DNA from: Prunus persica
Taxonomy: Eukaryota; Streptophyta; Magnoliopsida; Rosales; Rosaceae
NCBI RefSeq assembly: GCF_000346465.2
Contig: NC_034011.1
Span: forward strand, 4,695,094-4,759,093
Direction: 5' to 3'
Length of the DNA stretch: 64,000 nt
Shown here: one piece after another, positions 21,740-38,565 of the stretch
Numbering within the stretch: position 1 is the first letter of the stretch
How the letters are laid out: each line of letters begins with the position of its first letter
Translations under genes and position numbers: made by a program
The notes under the pieces: model-generated
Databases searched by the model: none
Seen by the model: only the letters and a program-made list of their open reading frames with translations
What the model was told of the DNA's origin: nothing

Positions 21740-24163
21740 ATGAATTTGTCCCAAAACAAAGAGGCAATTGAGAAAAAGGAAGGAAATCTCGAGCAAGGAG
21801 AAGATGAGAACAAGGACCTGGAGACTCAAGTGCATGAAGCTTGTCGAACGGGGAATGCTGAGGACTTAAAGCTGTTACTGGATGCAGATCCTGAGGTAGC
21901 TAGCAAGCTTAACACTCAAGACAAGAGTGCACTTTCCTTGGCTTGCAGCCATGGCCACCTTGATATGGTGAAGCTCTTGCTCAATGAGCCTGGGATGCTT
22001 GGTTCAGGCAAAGATGGATTTGATCAAACATGTATACATGTGGCTGTTTCTGGTGGGCAAATAGGTAAGTAGCAAAGTTCTCTCTTACAAAACTTAATTG
22101 TACTTTTAAAATAAAAAAAAAACCCAATTTCTTAATTTGCTTTAGCTTAATTTTGGTTTCTATGTATAATGAAATAAGTATTTCTGGTGCAGATGTTGTT
22201 AAAGAGTTGCTCGGAGTGTGTCCTGACCTTGCTCGTATGGTTGACGAGAATGGAAATTCGCCATTGCACTATGCAGCCAGCAAAGGACACAGAGAGATAA
22301 CCTGGATGCTCCTGAGGCTTGATCCAAAACTTGCTGAGCAACACAATAACAATGGTCACACACCACTGCACTTGGCAGCAATAAATTACAAAGTTTCAGT
22401 CCTTCAAATGTTTGTGTCCATGGCTAAACCATCTTTCCAAATTGTCACAAAAGCCGGAGAGATGGTATTTCACTTGGCTGTGAGATATGGCCGATATGAT
22501 GCCTTGGGGTACTTGACCCATGTCTGCAATGATATCGAGTTCTTTGATTGTCGAGATATTTATGGCAACACCATCTTACATCTTGCAGTTTCTGAAGCAC
22601 AACATAAGGTCAGATATGCATCCAAATCCTTATAGACTTTCTTGCATCGCAAGCTATTACAGATACTAATTACAACCACATAACCTTACAAGTCATATAC
22701 AAATGAATAAAGACTTTCAACAAAAGAACATGTAGTTTATGAAAAGTTCTGTCTCTGCCATGCCAGTCTCTTGATTTTAATGTTTGTGTGGCCTTTTCCC
22801 TTGGTAATATTTTGGAAATGATTTATGGTTCCATCCATTACTAAGTTTTGAATTTGTTGGAGAAACAAAGATCTAAGTGGCGTGTGCCTCCTGTTCTTTA
22901 CAAGTATAGGCAGCAAAATTCTTGCATCAGATTTGTTATGCCTGTCCAAACATGGCTTTTAACTAACTTGATATTTTCTCGTCTCAGATAGCAGAGTACC
23001 TAATCAGCAAAAAAAAAGTGGCACTTAATTCTCGGAACAATAAAGGAATCACAGCACTTGACATCCTCAATGAGGCCAAGGACAGTGTAGAAAATCAGCG
23101 TCTTGGAGCTATGCTCGTAAAGTCAGGAGGTGAAACGAGGATTGAGCTGTTATCTCATTCACCAAAAGTAGAAACAGCCAGTGCTCAGTCAGTAGTACTT
23201 GAAAACATGCAGAAAAGAGCTCAATTTGTTAAAGAGCATGAATTGCAGTTAGCCATTATAAATGAAGTAGCTTCTCCTGCATCCAAGACCCCATCTAGTT
23301 TATCACCACCCAAGTCTAGAAAGCCATCTAATTTGCCATCACCTCAATCTAGCAAGTCATCGCCTAAGCTGCCATCCCCGCAATCTAGCAAGTCATCTCC
23401 TAAGCTGCCATCTCCACAATCTAGCAAGTCATCACCTCAACATCAAGTTGGGGAGGGATTTGATTTTGAAACACAAAATGCAGAGCCCTTGTTGCCAACC
23501 ATTGTGCAGCAACACAAGCATCCTAGCAAGAGGCACCAGACCCAACTGAGTCAGATTTTCTATAACCCTCGAAGGAAACATCATAAGGTATATACAGAGG
23601 CACTACAAAATGCCAGGAACACTATAACACTAGTTGCCATTTTGATTGCAACAGTTACTTTTGCTGCTGGTATCAGCCCCCCTGGTGGTGTCTATCAGGA
23701 CGGATTAATGAAGGGGAAGTCAATTGCAGGTAGAACAACTGCTTATAAGGTCTTTGCAATAAGCAATTATGTTTCATTGTTCACATCGCTGGCGATAGTC
23801 GTTGTTTTAGTAAGTATCATCCCGTATCGGAGAAAGCCATTGATAAGACTAATGGCGTATGCTCACAAGGTCATGTGGGTAGCTGTGGCATTCATGGCGA
23901 CAGCTTATGTTGCAGCAACATGGGTGATCATGCCGCATAGTCAGAAGAAAGAAGCAGTGCTTGTAGCTTTATTGGCTGTGAGCATTGGCACTCTCGGAAC
24001 AGCTTTTATTGGTCTAGGTGTAATGCTAGTTGATCATTGGTTGCGGAAGTCGAAGTGGAGAAAAGGAAGAAGAGAAAGAGTGGTGACTATTGAGGATCCT
24101 GAAATGGGAAGCCCAAACTCAGATGTTGAGAGCACCTACAATCAGGGATACCACTCATACTGA
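21740..24163 (+). CDS. Ankyrin-repeat protein with C-terminal PGG membrane domain (ITN1/ACD6-like class)
   Basis: Exons 21740-22064, 22193-22608 and 22988-24163 join to 638 codons. The introns are GT..AG and preserve the frame. Residues 1-35 are acidic and Lys-rich. About 36-285 form six to seven ankyrin repeats (for example [42 protein letters not shown]). About 340-400 is a Ser/Pro linker with three nearly identical 12-residue repeats ([12 protein letters not shown]). From about 445 to 565 comes the PGG domain ([20 protein letters not shown].., [10 protein letters not shown]), with four predicted membrane spans to about residue 600, then a basic and acidic tail. Proteins of this class (ITN1, ACD6, BDA1) act at the plasma membrane or endomembranes in salt, ROS or defence signalling. 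The class is secure; the exact orthologue is not. No lesion is seen. Confidence 0.92.
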
Positions 24164-25013
24164 AGCTTTTGTTTTCCTCTTATGCTTTGCAATCACCTGA
24201 AATCTCTTTGTGAGCATGTTGATGTACTTGCTATAAGCTTTGCTTAGAAAAGGTTAATTCTCTAATTAGATTGTGAGTTTATCTAACCTATAGATTGCCA
24301 TAGAGTTGAGGTATGGTGACTCTAAGTCCCCTCAAGGTGCTTTGTAAAATACAATTGTGTTGCTGCATGTTTCCTGCTTCTGTTGAATGCAATATTCATA
24401 TACCAGTAGCTAGACTTTATGCAAAATTCCATATACAAAGCCTTGAGTATGCCGGGAATATTTTTGTCCCAGCTTTCACGGCACAGCCAACAATAGCTGA
24501 AAAAAAGCTCCTTTCCGTATCTAACAAGAAAAGATCTGTATCCCTCCATGTGTGTTTGATCAATCTATATTTCCTTTGGTTCCAGCACTGGAGACTTCTG
24601 AAAGAGGTGCTCCAAAGCCACTTGTTTTTAATAGTTTTCTAAAACTAACAAAGTAAAAAGAGTTGCAGTTAACAAGAGGCCCAAAATGAGATTGAATGGG
24701 AAAGTTTGAAAGAAATAGGAAGAAGTGATTTGTACATCAAATTGTGGATTTATGTATCTGGTTTTTCATTGAATCAGTAAATGGAAAATAATTGGGAAAA
24801 CATTTCTTCGCATGACTTCCCCCATATTTCTTTTATGATCAACAGATAGGGTTCCACAACCTGCTCACCCGGGCTGCCGAGCATGATAAATATCAATCAT
24901 TGGACAAGATGCTCGCGAAATCAATCACAGCTTTAAATGACACGCCCTACTCATATGTTTTGCTTCGTCCACATCAAAGATAATTAAGAATCTACCATAT
25001 CTCCACATCTTAT
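24164..25013. other. Intergenic, with a possible orphan exon on + at 24846-24983
   Basis: 24164 to about 24400 is probably the 3' UTR of the ankyrin gene. At 24846 an AG acceptor (gatcaacag) is followed by 46 open codons ending in TAA at 24981-24983. It reads IGFHNLLTRAAEHDKYQSLD.. and ITALNDTPYSYVLLRPHQR, which has the composition of real protein. No partner exon was found. It may be a terminal exon captured from another gene, since it is unlike the ankyrin protein. The stop lies only about 30 bp from the stop of the convergent FTSHI2 gene. Confidence 0.35.
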
Positions 25014-30381
<5,368 letters not shown>

Positions 30382-31401
30382 GGAGTTTTGGTTTGTGAAA
30401 GCTTAATTGTGCCACTCTGCTACATTTGAGAAGCGAAGGTGATGTTGATGAGAAGTGAAGCTGAGGGAGTGCGTGAGTTTTTAGCATAATCAGCTTCCAT
30501 CTTCAGCTTCTTCTCTTCAGTTTCTGTGCTCTGTGAAATCCATCAAAGCTAAAACACTGTTGTGTATTCTACGAGATAGAGTGTAGAGACGACGGAGAGG
30601 GTTCTTAAAACGACGACGGAACAATAAATTCTTCCCTTTTTTATAGTGGTTTTTTGTAGTGGTCCAATTTAGTTGTACAAGTCCAGTACCAAGCCCAAAA
30701 TTGTATGGGGCTCTCTGTTTATTAAAACCCAATCTTAATATTGGTCACTTTTTCAAATTTTCAATCCATTTAGGCTTAATTATGCCCGTTTGTCGATCGT
30801 TATTTTGTGTCTCACTGGTCTTTATATATATTGTCATATGCGTGACATGTATGCACAAAGAATAATGTGAAAATTAATAAGAACAAATCAATGAAACTTA
30901 CTCGCACCACATCAACGGCTTTAACAGAAATTTTTACGAACTTACCGGATAAATTTCCCACTTCTCATATCCTTGCATATCCGAGATCTTTTTTTTTTTT
31001 TTCATTTATAATGTCCAGGAAGAGTATTTCTCTCTCTTTCTTTTTCCTCATTGGAATAGGAAATTTTTCCCTTTTTTTTACTCTGTTAACTTGGGTATTG
31101 CATTGGTGACTAAAACATCTAGGTAAGTAGGTTCCACAAAAATGGCCAGTAGCCTCAGTTCTTGCCCAATACTAGCAACCATATTAGCAGAAGCATTCTA
31201 ACAAGCTGATTATCAAATTGCACCATAGGCATCCATCCAGAATTCCCAGCATTTAGAACATTACCATACCCAGCATCCAGAATTCCCTTCCAGTCTTAAA
31301 AACAGTGGGATTAATTAATTTATTTAATGGTACATAACTATCATTACAGAGTTGAAGCGCAAGAACATTAAGCAAGTGCAAAATGATGCAACTCCATCTC
31401 A
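30382..31401. other. FTSHI2 upstream region and intergenic DNA
   Basis: 30382-30660 is the likely 5' flank and promoter of FTSHI2. The rest is AT-rich. No further gene is seen before the CASP-like exons. Confidence 0.5.
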
Positions 31402-32076
31402 TCAGTTGTTTGAGAGCCAAATCACATTCTGGATAGCAGATATGGCCAGCAAGAGGCTGCTCAAGAAAGTGCAGGCTATTGAGATTGCAACATGGTCGCA
31501 GAAAATGTGCAAAGGTATACAAAAATCAGGCAGAGCCATGTGCCGGATCCCGGTACGGTTCAGGTTGCTTACCCCGGATGCAGCTGACCTTGCGCTCATC
31601 ATTGCATATGCAAGTACCTGTAACAGAGATTAAAACAATAAGATCACATTCAGATTGTAGATGCCGAATTTTGAAAGGCAAATGTATAATCATTTTCTTT
31701 TCTTTCTTTTTTTCATCGCAAAGCTTTTTTTATCCCTAGATCTAAATCTATCAATCGCTATACTCGACTCTATAGCTCTAGTGTTAAAGAGTATTCACCC
31801 ATGTACTCAACTCAAGACCCCGAATTCGAATTCCCCTACCCTACTCCACCATAAAACCCGAGCTCTCTCCATTACACCATATATATGTCTCCCATGTAAT
31901 TGCATTTGGCTAGAAAAGTGATAGAGGGAATGGTAACTACCTGATCCCCAGCATAAGTAAGCCATGCATGATTTCTTGAGGGAATTAATGGAGACTTCCT
32001 CAGCAGCCTTGACACAATTATTACTAGTTGCAGCAATGAGTGAGCTACCACAGCTGCTGAAACTCCCACCAGATAC
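31402..32076 (-). CDS. CASP-like membrane protein (CASPL3-like), last two exons only
   Basis: Exon 31941-32076 (YLVGVSAAVVAHSLLQLVII.., NHAWLTYAGDQ) joins exon 31402-31617 (VLAYAMMSARSAASGVSNLN.., HMALPDFCIPLHIFCDHVAI, then a last membrane span and TGA). The borders are GT..AG and in phase. Conserved Casparian-strip membrane domain features are visible: the Asp of the third span context (GDQ), the Ser/Ala-rich fourth-domain entry and FC..F..H/D. CASPL proteins are four-span plasma-membrane scaffolds. The first exon, with the cytosolic N-terminus and first span or spans, should lie above 32076, but I could not find it before 33.2 kb. The gene is either truncated or has a distant or diverged first exon. 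The subfamily is from memory. Confidence 0.65.
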
Positions 32077-33413
32077 CTGCCCACCACAAATTCAAAACAT
32101 TATTCATTTACTAACTCTATACTTGGCCTTCATATCCACCCAAAATCACAAACCTACAACCCAGCTAGTATTTTTTTATATACCGATGGTTGTCATTTTG
32201 GTGTTTTCTTGAAACACTATGTTTGTCTATTTTATAGAGTCACAATTAGATATCTTAACGTCTTATAAATTGTCTACCTTTTTGTAAATATGACTTGTGA
32301 ACGAAGACTTGAAAATAAACATTACATTCATGATCCAGCATATACATTACATACATGATCTGTTTGGTTTTACAATTTTCAGATCGATTGATTATTTTTG
32401 CCCCATCATGAAGTTGGTTCATCCACAAAAGCATTTCATCCATTAGTTATGAATTTTCAACAAGTAAGACAAAATGTTTAAACGAGATGAAGACTAAAAT
32501 ATAGAATATAAGAAAACGTTAGAGAAAACAAAAGAAAAAGAATAATCAGTCAGTCACGGGTCTTATTCTGCTCATTCATATGGCATGAAGTTGGAAAGAG
32601 GGGCAGGCAGGGGGAGGCTCAAATATTAATCTGTTGTCATTTTGGGAGGGGAAGCGCCAAACACAAGGGCAAATTCGTCAACGTAAAACTTCAACTGAAC
32701 CAAGACATCCTTGATATGAAAAAAACTATATATATATATATATATATAAATGAACACGTTAGTATAGACAACAAATTGTATCTGATTTAGCTAGTGTTTT
32801 TGTCTCTATATTTCATCATAGTTAGATGACATAATGCTTTTGATTTAGCTAATGTTTAGAAGGATGATTTTTAAATGGAGATTAAACAAGCAGACGGTTT
32901 GGAGTGTTCAACTTTGAGATAGTCTATGACCAAAAATTAAATTGAAATCCTTGAGGCCACTAATTCGGGCTTCAAAATTTTATAACTGTATAAATAATTA
33001 ACCAATGAAAATTGGATTAGATCCCTTCATTATTCATTTCCTAGGGCCTTTTATCACCAGCCTGGTGAATTCCAACAAGATCTTAGCAATTGGATTAACA
33101 TAGGCTTAAATATAACCTATTTCGTTAATCAACGATATTGACAAACAGATATGGCTAGATGGAAATGGCAGGGGGTGTGGGCGGTTTTGGGTGCTAATCG
33201 GCTCTAGCTGCGGAAGCGGAAGCAGTGCGAGAGGCGGTGGCAGCGGGCTTGGAGGCGCGGGTTACTCCAATGATAGTGGAGACATACTGTAAACAGCTTG
33301 TTGCAATGTTACATGGTACCATGAAGACAGATACTGCTATTGACGGCATTATTCATGATATTAAGTTACTGGCTTCTCATGTGGGTCAGATATTTTTTGC
33401 TTTTGTGAACCGT
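32077..33413. other. Intergenic region, one unexplained frame
   Basis: 32726-32748 is a (TA)n run. From 33225 a 66-codon frame without an initial ATG reads ..VTPMIVETYCKQLVAMLHG.., DTAIDGIIHDIKLLASHVGQ, and ends at TAG 33420-33422 exactly where a duplicated block begins. It has a helical, protein-like composition. It may be the tail of a gene relic, but I do not recognise it. Nothing else is seen. Confidence 0.35.
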
Positions 33414-33605
33414 AGGTGCTAGCCGGCTGGAATCTGTATGTAAATACCAATTAAAATGAGCTTTACCTAGAAAGATTTTGTTGGCTTTGACCTATAAAAG
33501 GAAGGATTGACTCACCCCCTAATGAGGACAAATTAAGTGTACGTGTTATGTTAATGGTTTAAATGTCAAAATGATCTCCTTTCTTATTTTTTTATGAAAT
33601 TATAG
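33414..33605 (+). repeat. Direct repeat, copy 1 (copy 2 at 36815-37066)
   Basis: ctggaatctgtatgtaaata.., gctttacctagaaagatttt and atgttaatggtttaaatgtc occur in the same order at 36829-36968. Copy 2 has an extra roughly 50 bp (cgtccccaatttagattttg, tg run, T run) before atgatctcctttcttatttt. The two copies bracket the eL36 relic and the Ala-rich gene. Confidence 0.85.
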
Positions 33606-33930
33606 ATGGTGGAAATCAGATAGAAAATTTACCCTATATTTTCATGTAGAACATTTAAGAAGATGGTGGAAATCAAGCAGCTTTGGCATGTAGAACATTT
33701 AAGAAGCAGAAACGATAGTAGAAAGTAGTACTTCCGTCCAAGAGATTGAAGAAAATTCTGCATATTTCCAATCAAAAGAGCAAAGAGCAAGAGGCCCTTT
33801 AGTCTTATAAGTAAATCTAAAGAAATCAATAACCTGAAATAGTAGTAACACAATTATAAGCAAATCTAAAGAAATCCATAACCTGAAATTATAAGTAAAT
33901 CTAAAGAAATCAATAACCTGAAATAGAAAT
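33604..33930. repeat. Short tandem repeats
   Basis: gatggtggaaatca..catgtagaacatttaagaag occurs twice (33606-33710). Then taagtaaatctaaagaaatc..ataacctgaaat occurs three times (about 33810-33925) with a period of 40-50 bp. No gene. Confidence 0.8.
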
Positions 33931-34091
33931 AGCTATAACACAAATTGAAGAATATCTGCTGCATAGAAGATATCACAAAATGGTCTCAAAACATTCAAAG
34001 TTAGAGAGTTCGTAAAATTCTCATACGAAAATGCATAACAAAAACTATTAGAGTAACTGAACTACAACCATTAACACAACACTTCAAGTTC

Positions 34092-35143
34092 TCACTTCTT
34101 CTTCTCAGTAACACCACCAGACCTGCACATGAACAATTCCACAATCAACACAAACAACATATAAATCCTGTAACATAATCAAACCACCAAAGACAATGTG
34201 AAAATGAAAGGTTGAGCTCCCTAAAAACAAGCTACTCTCATCATACAATATGTTAGTCCAATCAAATAGCTGAAAAAAGAATCAGAAACAGATTTCCATT
34301 CGCCGGACGAGCAAACTAACTCAAATGTTACAAACATGGCAACAAAAACAGAGTTGACACCAAAAACCACACTCTATTACAAACAAATTTTGATATTGAT
34401 TGCAATGGTACCAAAACTAATTTGTAACATTGAGTTTGATATTCTTGCGCATTTACGCCATCCAAATTGGAACATGAGGTTCTTTAACTCAAGCTGGTTT
34501 AACTCCTTTTTCACACATTTGTCTTAACATATACAAAAAATACTTCAATCCAGTCCTCCACCACTTATGAAATAAAGGGCAAAGAAAAAAGCAACCAAAT
34601 AAATTGACTATAACACAATCAATCTCATAAATTGACTATAACACAAAAATGCAAAAGCCCATATGAAAACATATCAAACACACAGCAAGGGCAAAGAGAA
34701 AAATCTCATCACATCTTGCGGAGGACGTTGGACATCTCTTTTTCTTAGCTCTCTTGTGGGTACCCAACTTTCTCTTGGCCACCTTAAGAGCACGCTTGTT
34801 CTTACCAACCTTCAAAAGCTCAGTGATGCTCTTCTCATATGGAGCTCAGTGATCAGGTTCCTCACGAAATGCACCCTCTTGCTTGTTTTCTTCAATATCA
34901 AAACCAACAAAGCATAGAAATTTTAGTATTATTCACACTACTTCATCACAAAATCAAGACCCAAACAACAAAAGAATATAAAGACAATCCCAGAAATCAA
35001 ATAAACTTGTATGAACAATCAGTGACAAAACAAAAACATACCCCTTTGCGGTCAGATGGGCGAGGAGCCAATTCACGCTTGGTGACAATGTGGCCTTTGT
35101 TCAGAGCAACGAAGATCCCGCTCTTGGGCGCAGCAGGAGCCAT
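34092..35143 (-). pseudogene. RPL36: Ribosomal protein eL36 (RPL36) pseudogene with introns
   Basis: The first exon, 35042-35143, encodes an intact N-terminus ([18 protein letters not shown].., [12 protein letters not shown]) with a normal donor. The middle exon begins at 34889 (KTSKRVHFVRNLI) but then jumps to the [13 protein letters not shown] block. The bases for REVAGF-like residues are replaced by a short ctgag stretch, which shifts the frame to a stop. Six bases are also missing after KKKR, and the exon end (..NVLRKM) runs into TGATG in place of the usual donor. The last exon, 34092-34122 (SGGVTEKKK stop), is still intact. eL36 is a component of the large cytosolic ribosomal subunit. 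Retained introns show this is a duplicated gene, not a processed copy. Confidence 0.8.
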
Positions 35144-35986
35144 GTCCTGTACCAAAAAGCTTCAGTATTCAACAAAACCATCTAACACAAACACAGTAGA
35201 AGGATGCTTAGTAAGTGATACTGGGAAATTGTACTCCTAAATTGTCAAAACATAGATGGGTTAATTACAAAACAAAATTTCGAAAAATAAATCCAAAGCA
35301 TTCCACATTGTCCTGGTCTGGGAAAGCATAATCATACAGACCATAGCCATTTATACTATTGTGGAATTACAAGGCGCCACTGTGCTCATAAAAGTCCTAT
35401 GGCCAAGCCTTGAATAGATGGAAGTGTGAAAAGAAACAACATAATGCAAAAAAACAAAAAAATTAGTAGTTCATGAATTTTCTAGTCATTTGATGCAGCA
35501 AAGATTCTGGTGGCGTTTTTTCTGATTCAACAAGACTAAAAGTTATTGTCAGTTACAGTTACCTTACACAACTTGTACAAAATCCATCCACTTCCAAGCT
35601 CACTCTCCATCATCTTCACAAAATCCATCCACTTCCAACTTGCACAGATTGAAATGAGCAAATACACAAATACACAAATACATCCAAACTACTTCATTAG
35701 TTTCTCTTTGCAAAGAATTAATCCTTGATCACTCAACCAACCCAACAAAATGCTTTTCTGAAACCACAATCAAAACACAGAGTTTCATAGGCAGAGTAAA
35801 GATATAATCATGGCATCAGATTGAGTTTTTTATGCATTAAATGCATAGTGATATTTGTACTGATTTAAACCCAAAAAGAAAAAGGAATGACAATTAAAAA
35901 TAGCTAACCAAGAAGTAATTCACTTGGAAACAACTAACAAAACGTTGTTTCCTAACACTTATATCTAAGTCTTGGTAGCTGGTTCC

Positions 35987-36361
35987 TTAGGAAAGGAGAA
36001 CCACCACCACCACCACAGGAGGAGGAGAAGGGGGTGCTTGGCTTGCCGCCTCCGCCACTTGCACTGCCTCTGCCACCGCTGCCGCCTCCTCTGCTTGAAC
36101 TACAGCTGGTGCCGCCTCCTCCGCTTGAACTGCAGCTACTGCCGCCGCCGCCGCCGCTTGAATTGCAGCTGCCCCCGCTGCCCTTTGCCACTGTGCTTTG
36201 GCAATAAAAGCACAAGAACTAGCGGTCGCAAACCAAGACAACACGCTCAACCCAACCGTAAATAAAGCCCCAACCTTCCAATTATACACTAGTTGCACGA
36301 TTCCATGGATTTTTCCAAGGTCACCACTGACTTTCTTCCATAGTTGTTTCATCCCTTGCAT
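35987..36361 (-). CDS. Small Ala-rich protein with one membrane segment, unknown function
   Basis: ATG at 36361, 124 residues, TAA at 35987-35989. Residues 1-25 are a basic amphipathic start (MQGMKQLWKKVSGDLGKIHG). About 30-52 is hydrophobic (VGALFTVGLSVLSWFATASS). About 60-108 is Ala/Glu/Val-rich low complexity coded by GC-rich ctg/gcc triplets. The end is PPSPPP then a Val run. A long (CT)n tract lies in the leader, and a TATA-like attttataca (coding strand) lies near 36474. The duplicate at 2.3-2.7 kb conserves the N-terminal 55 residues but has a stop after AKAQ. A faint relative may lie at 7.93-8.15 kb. I do not recognise a family. The low-complexity half could be read in other frames, so the C-terminus is uncertain. 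Confidence 0.5.
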   Translation of the reverse strand: MQGMKQLWKKVSGDLGKIHGIVQLVYNWKVGALFTVGLSVLSWFATASSCAFIAKAQWQRAAGAAAIQAAAAAAVAAVQAEEAAPAVVQAEEAAAVAEAVQVAEAASQAPPSPPPVVVVVVLLS

Positions 36362-36371
36362 TTTTCTTCTT

Positions 36372-36373
<2 letters not shown>

Positions 36374-36432
<59 letters not shown>
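36374..36432 (+). repeat. (CT)n microsatellite
   Basis: About 28 CT units in the leader of the Ala-rich gene. The duplicated locus at 2.7 kb has about 20. Confidence 0.95.
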
Positions 36433-36438
<6 letters not shown>

Positions 36439-36603
36439 CTCTTCTTTTCATTCATCTTTAATGATGATGAGTGTATAAAATTTCAAGCAAACCTCTAGAG
36501 TCTCTATAGTAGAGAGGTAGGGAGCAAGGCGTCAGCTGTGCAGCCAAAAACCAGAGGAAGAACAGCATTGTCGTTTCCCCATTTGGTTGAACATGGGTAT
36601 TTG

Positions 36604-37800
36604 CTTTTCTGGGAGGAGAGAACCTTGATTATGACATTATTTATTTTTAAATTTTAAATTTTGGATTTATAGGCTTAAGAAGTATGACACGTATCTTTGC
36701 TGGGATTGATATACAAATAAATAACAAAGTTTCATTATTTTTTTTATTTTATTTTTTATGTACATATATAGCAAGTGGAATAAATCAACAAATGTTTTTT
36801 GTTGTTAGAAAATGGTGCTGGCTGGCTGGAATCTGTATGTAAATACCAATTAAAATGAGCTTTACCTAGAAAGATTTTGTTGGCTTTGACCTATAAAAAG
36901 AAGGATTGATTCACCCCTTAACGAGGACAAATTAAGTATATGTGTTATGTTAATGGTTTAAATGTCAAAACGTCCCCAATTTAGATTTTGTGTGTGTGTG
37001 TTTTTTTTTTTTTAAAGAAATAAAAAATGATCTCCTTTCTTATTTTTTATGAAATTAAAGTTGAACTGGCGCCCCCCTGTACTGTACTGTACACCACACC
37101 AATATAGATCCTTGGTGTCCAAGGATAGCAAAGCAAGCCAATGAGGAAAATTAGAATTACAATAAAAATAAAAATAAAAAAAGACAATCATTATACTCTA
37201 AAGTCTAAGTCTAGTTTTTCTCTTTTTAGGTTCTTTATGGCAACCCCTCCAAACTTATAACTTTTATATATATGTATATATATATATATATATATATTAA
37301 TTCATCAATTGGCAAGAAACATCTATAAATTAAAAATTGATTCTTTTTCAACATTAAGTAACAAATTATTTTCATTCGAGTAACGTGACCTAATTAACAT
37401 GACCTAATTATTTTCTTTGCAATTCAAACAGATTATATATATTACAACTCGTACCCAGTAACATGACCTAATTAACAAAATACTTGAGTTTCTCTAAAAT
37501 TGATAACAGTATATACAATCAAGTATTTCAATTTCAAAAAATCTATTTTGAATGTCTTTCAAACAAAAATAAGTAAAAAAAAGAATACTACTTATAAAAG
37601 AAAATAGATGGATTCTGTTCACAGGGAGCATACGAAAATACATAGCAAATCAACCCAAGAAAATGCAAAAAGGAAAAGACACAAAAAAACAAAAAAAACA
37701 AAAAACAAAAAAAAAACAAAAAAAAAACTAAACCCATCGAATAAATCATGGAAGAACAGAACGCCTTAAGATAACCCACCACAACAACATCCAAGATAAT
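36604..37800. other. Intergenic, with direct repeat copy 2 and AT microsatellite
   Basis: 36815-37066 is the second copy of the 33414-33605 block. 37266-37296 is a (TA)n run. aacatgacctaatta occurs three times between 37385 and 37475. Nothing else is seen. Confidence 0.6.
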
Positions 37801-38288
37801 TTAGGCTTGAGTTGAAGTATCAGATTTCTCTTCCTTATTCTTCCGCATGGTCTCCCTATTTCCAAAATATAAATAAAAGGTTCAAGTTAACAAACTTATA
37901 GCCAAAAAAATTATCATAATTGAGCACATAAAACCCTTATAAAAATGTAGTGATTTAAAATTCCAGTAATTAGATTAATTTTTCTTTTATACAACCGACA
38001 GTGAAGAGGAATTTGAATGCGTAATCTTAAATGCATAGATAACTACTTCTAACGACATGAGCTTAAGTCAAACTCTATTAGTTTTATATTGAGACTATTG
38101 CATGCACATAAGAACACAATTGCCAAGGATATGAATAAGATCAAAGTTCAAACTAGTTACCTGCACTTCTTTGATTCTTGCAGATATTCATTAAGCTGTC
38201 TTCTTCTCAGTAATTCCCCTATACGAAAATTGTACTCCAAAATAGTGATCCCAAGAATCGTCATTAATATCGTGAAATCCCACGACAT
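37801..38288 (-). CDS. Two-exon microprotein, type 4 (60 residues, one N-terminal membrane segment)
   Basis: Exon 38161-38288 (ATG at 38288) ends ..QESKKC AG before a GTAACT donor. Exon 37801-37855 follows an AATAG acceptor and ends GCC TAA. Joined, they give 60 residues: MSWDFTILMTILGITILEY as membrane segment, then FRIGELLRRRQLNEYLQESK, then Arg from the split codon AG|G, then ETMRKNKEEKSDTSTQA. The split codon, the KC before it and the LLR..LRRR..N..L motif match the type 1 gene at 48569-48899, although the proteins have diverged greatly. The conserved gene structure is the main evidence that this is a real gene. An N-terminal signal anchor with a charged helical tail is inferred; location and role are unknown. 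Confidence 0.65.
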
Positions 38289-38506
38289 TTTTTGGCTTCA
38301 CCAAATGATGAAAAACAACCTATTTACAAAAATAAAATATAGAATTATTCGTGATTCGATAGGGTTTGTGATGGTCTTGTTGGAGGCTATATATAGTTAA
38401 GAATTTTTTTTTTTTCTTTTCTTGCAAGTAAAGTAAAGTAGAAGAAAACATATATGTCAATATTGTTTTCGTTTTTTAAACTATTTTATTACTTATTTAT
38501 TTAGAT

Positions 38507-38512
<6 letters not shown>

Positions 38513-38562
<50 letters not shown>
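38513..38562 (+). repeat. (CT)n microsatellite
   Basis: About 25 CT units upstream (on the coding-strand side) of the type 4 microprotein gene. Confidence 0.95.

Positions 38563-38565
<3 letters not shown>

Larger units (their letters stand above)
35370..36603. repeat. Source-like copy of the segment captured at 1666-2929
   Basis: Near-identical to 1666-2929 over its whole length. This copy keeps an open reading frame where the other has a stop codon. It is bounded by unrelated DNA on both sides, so it is more likely the original or closer to it. Confidence 0.8.
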
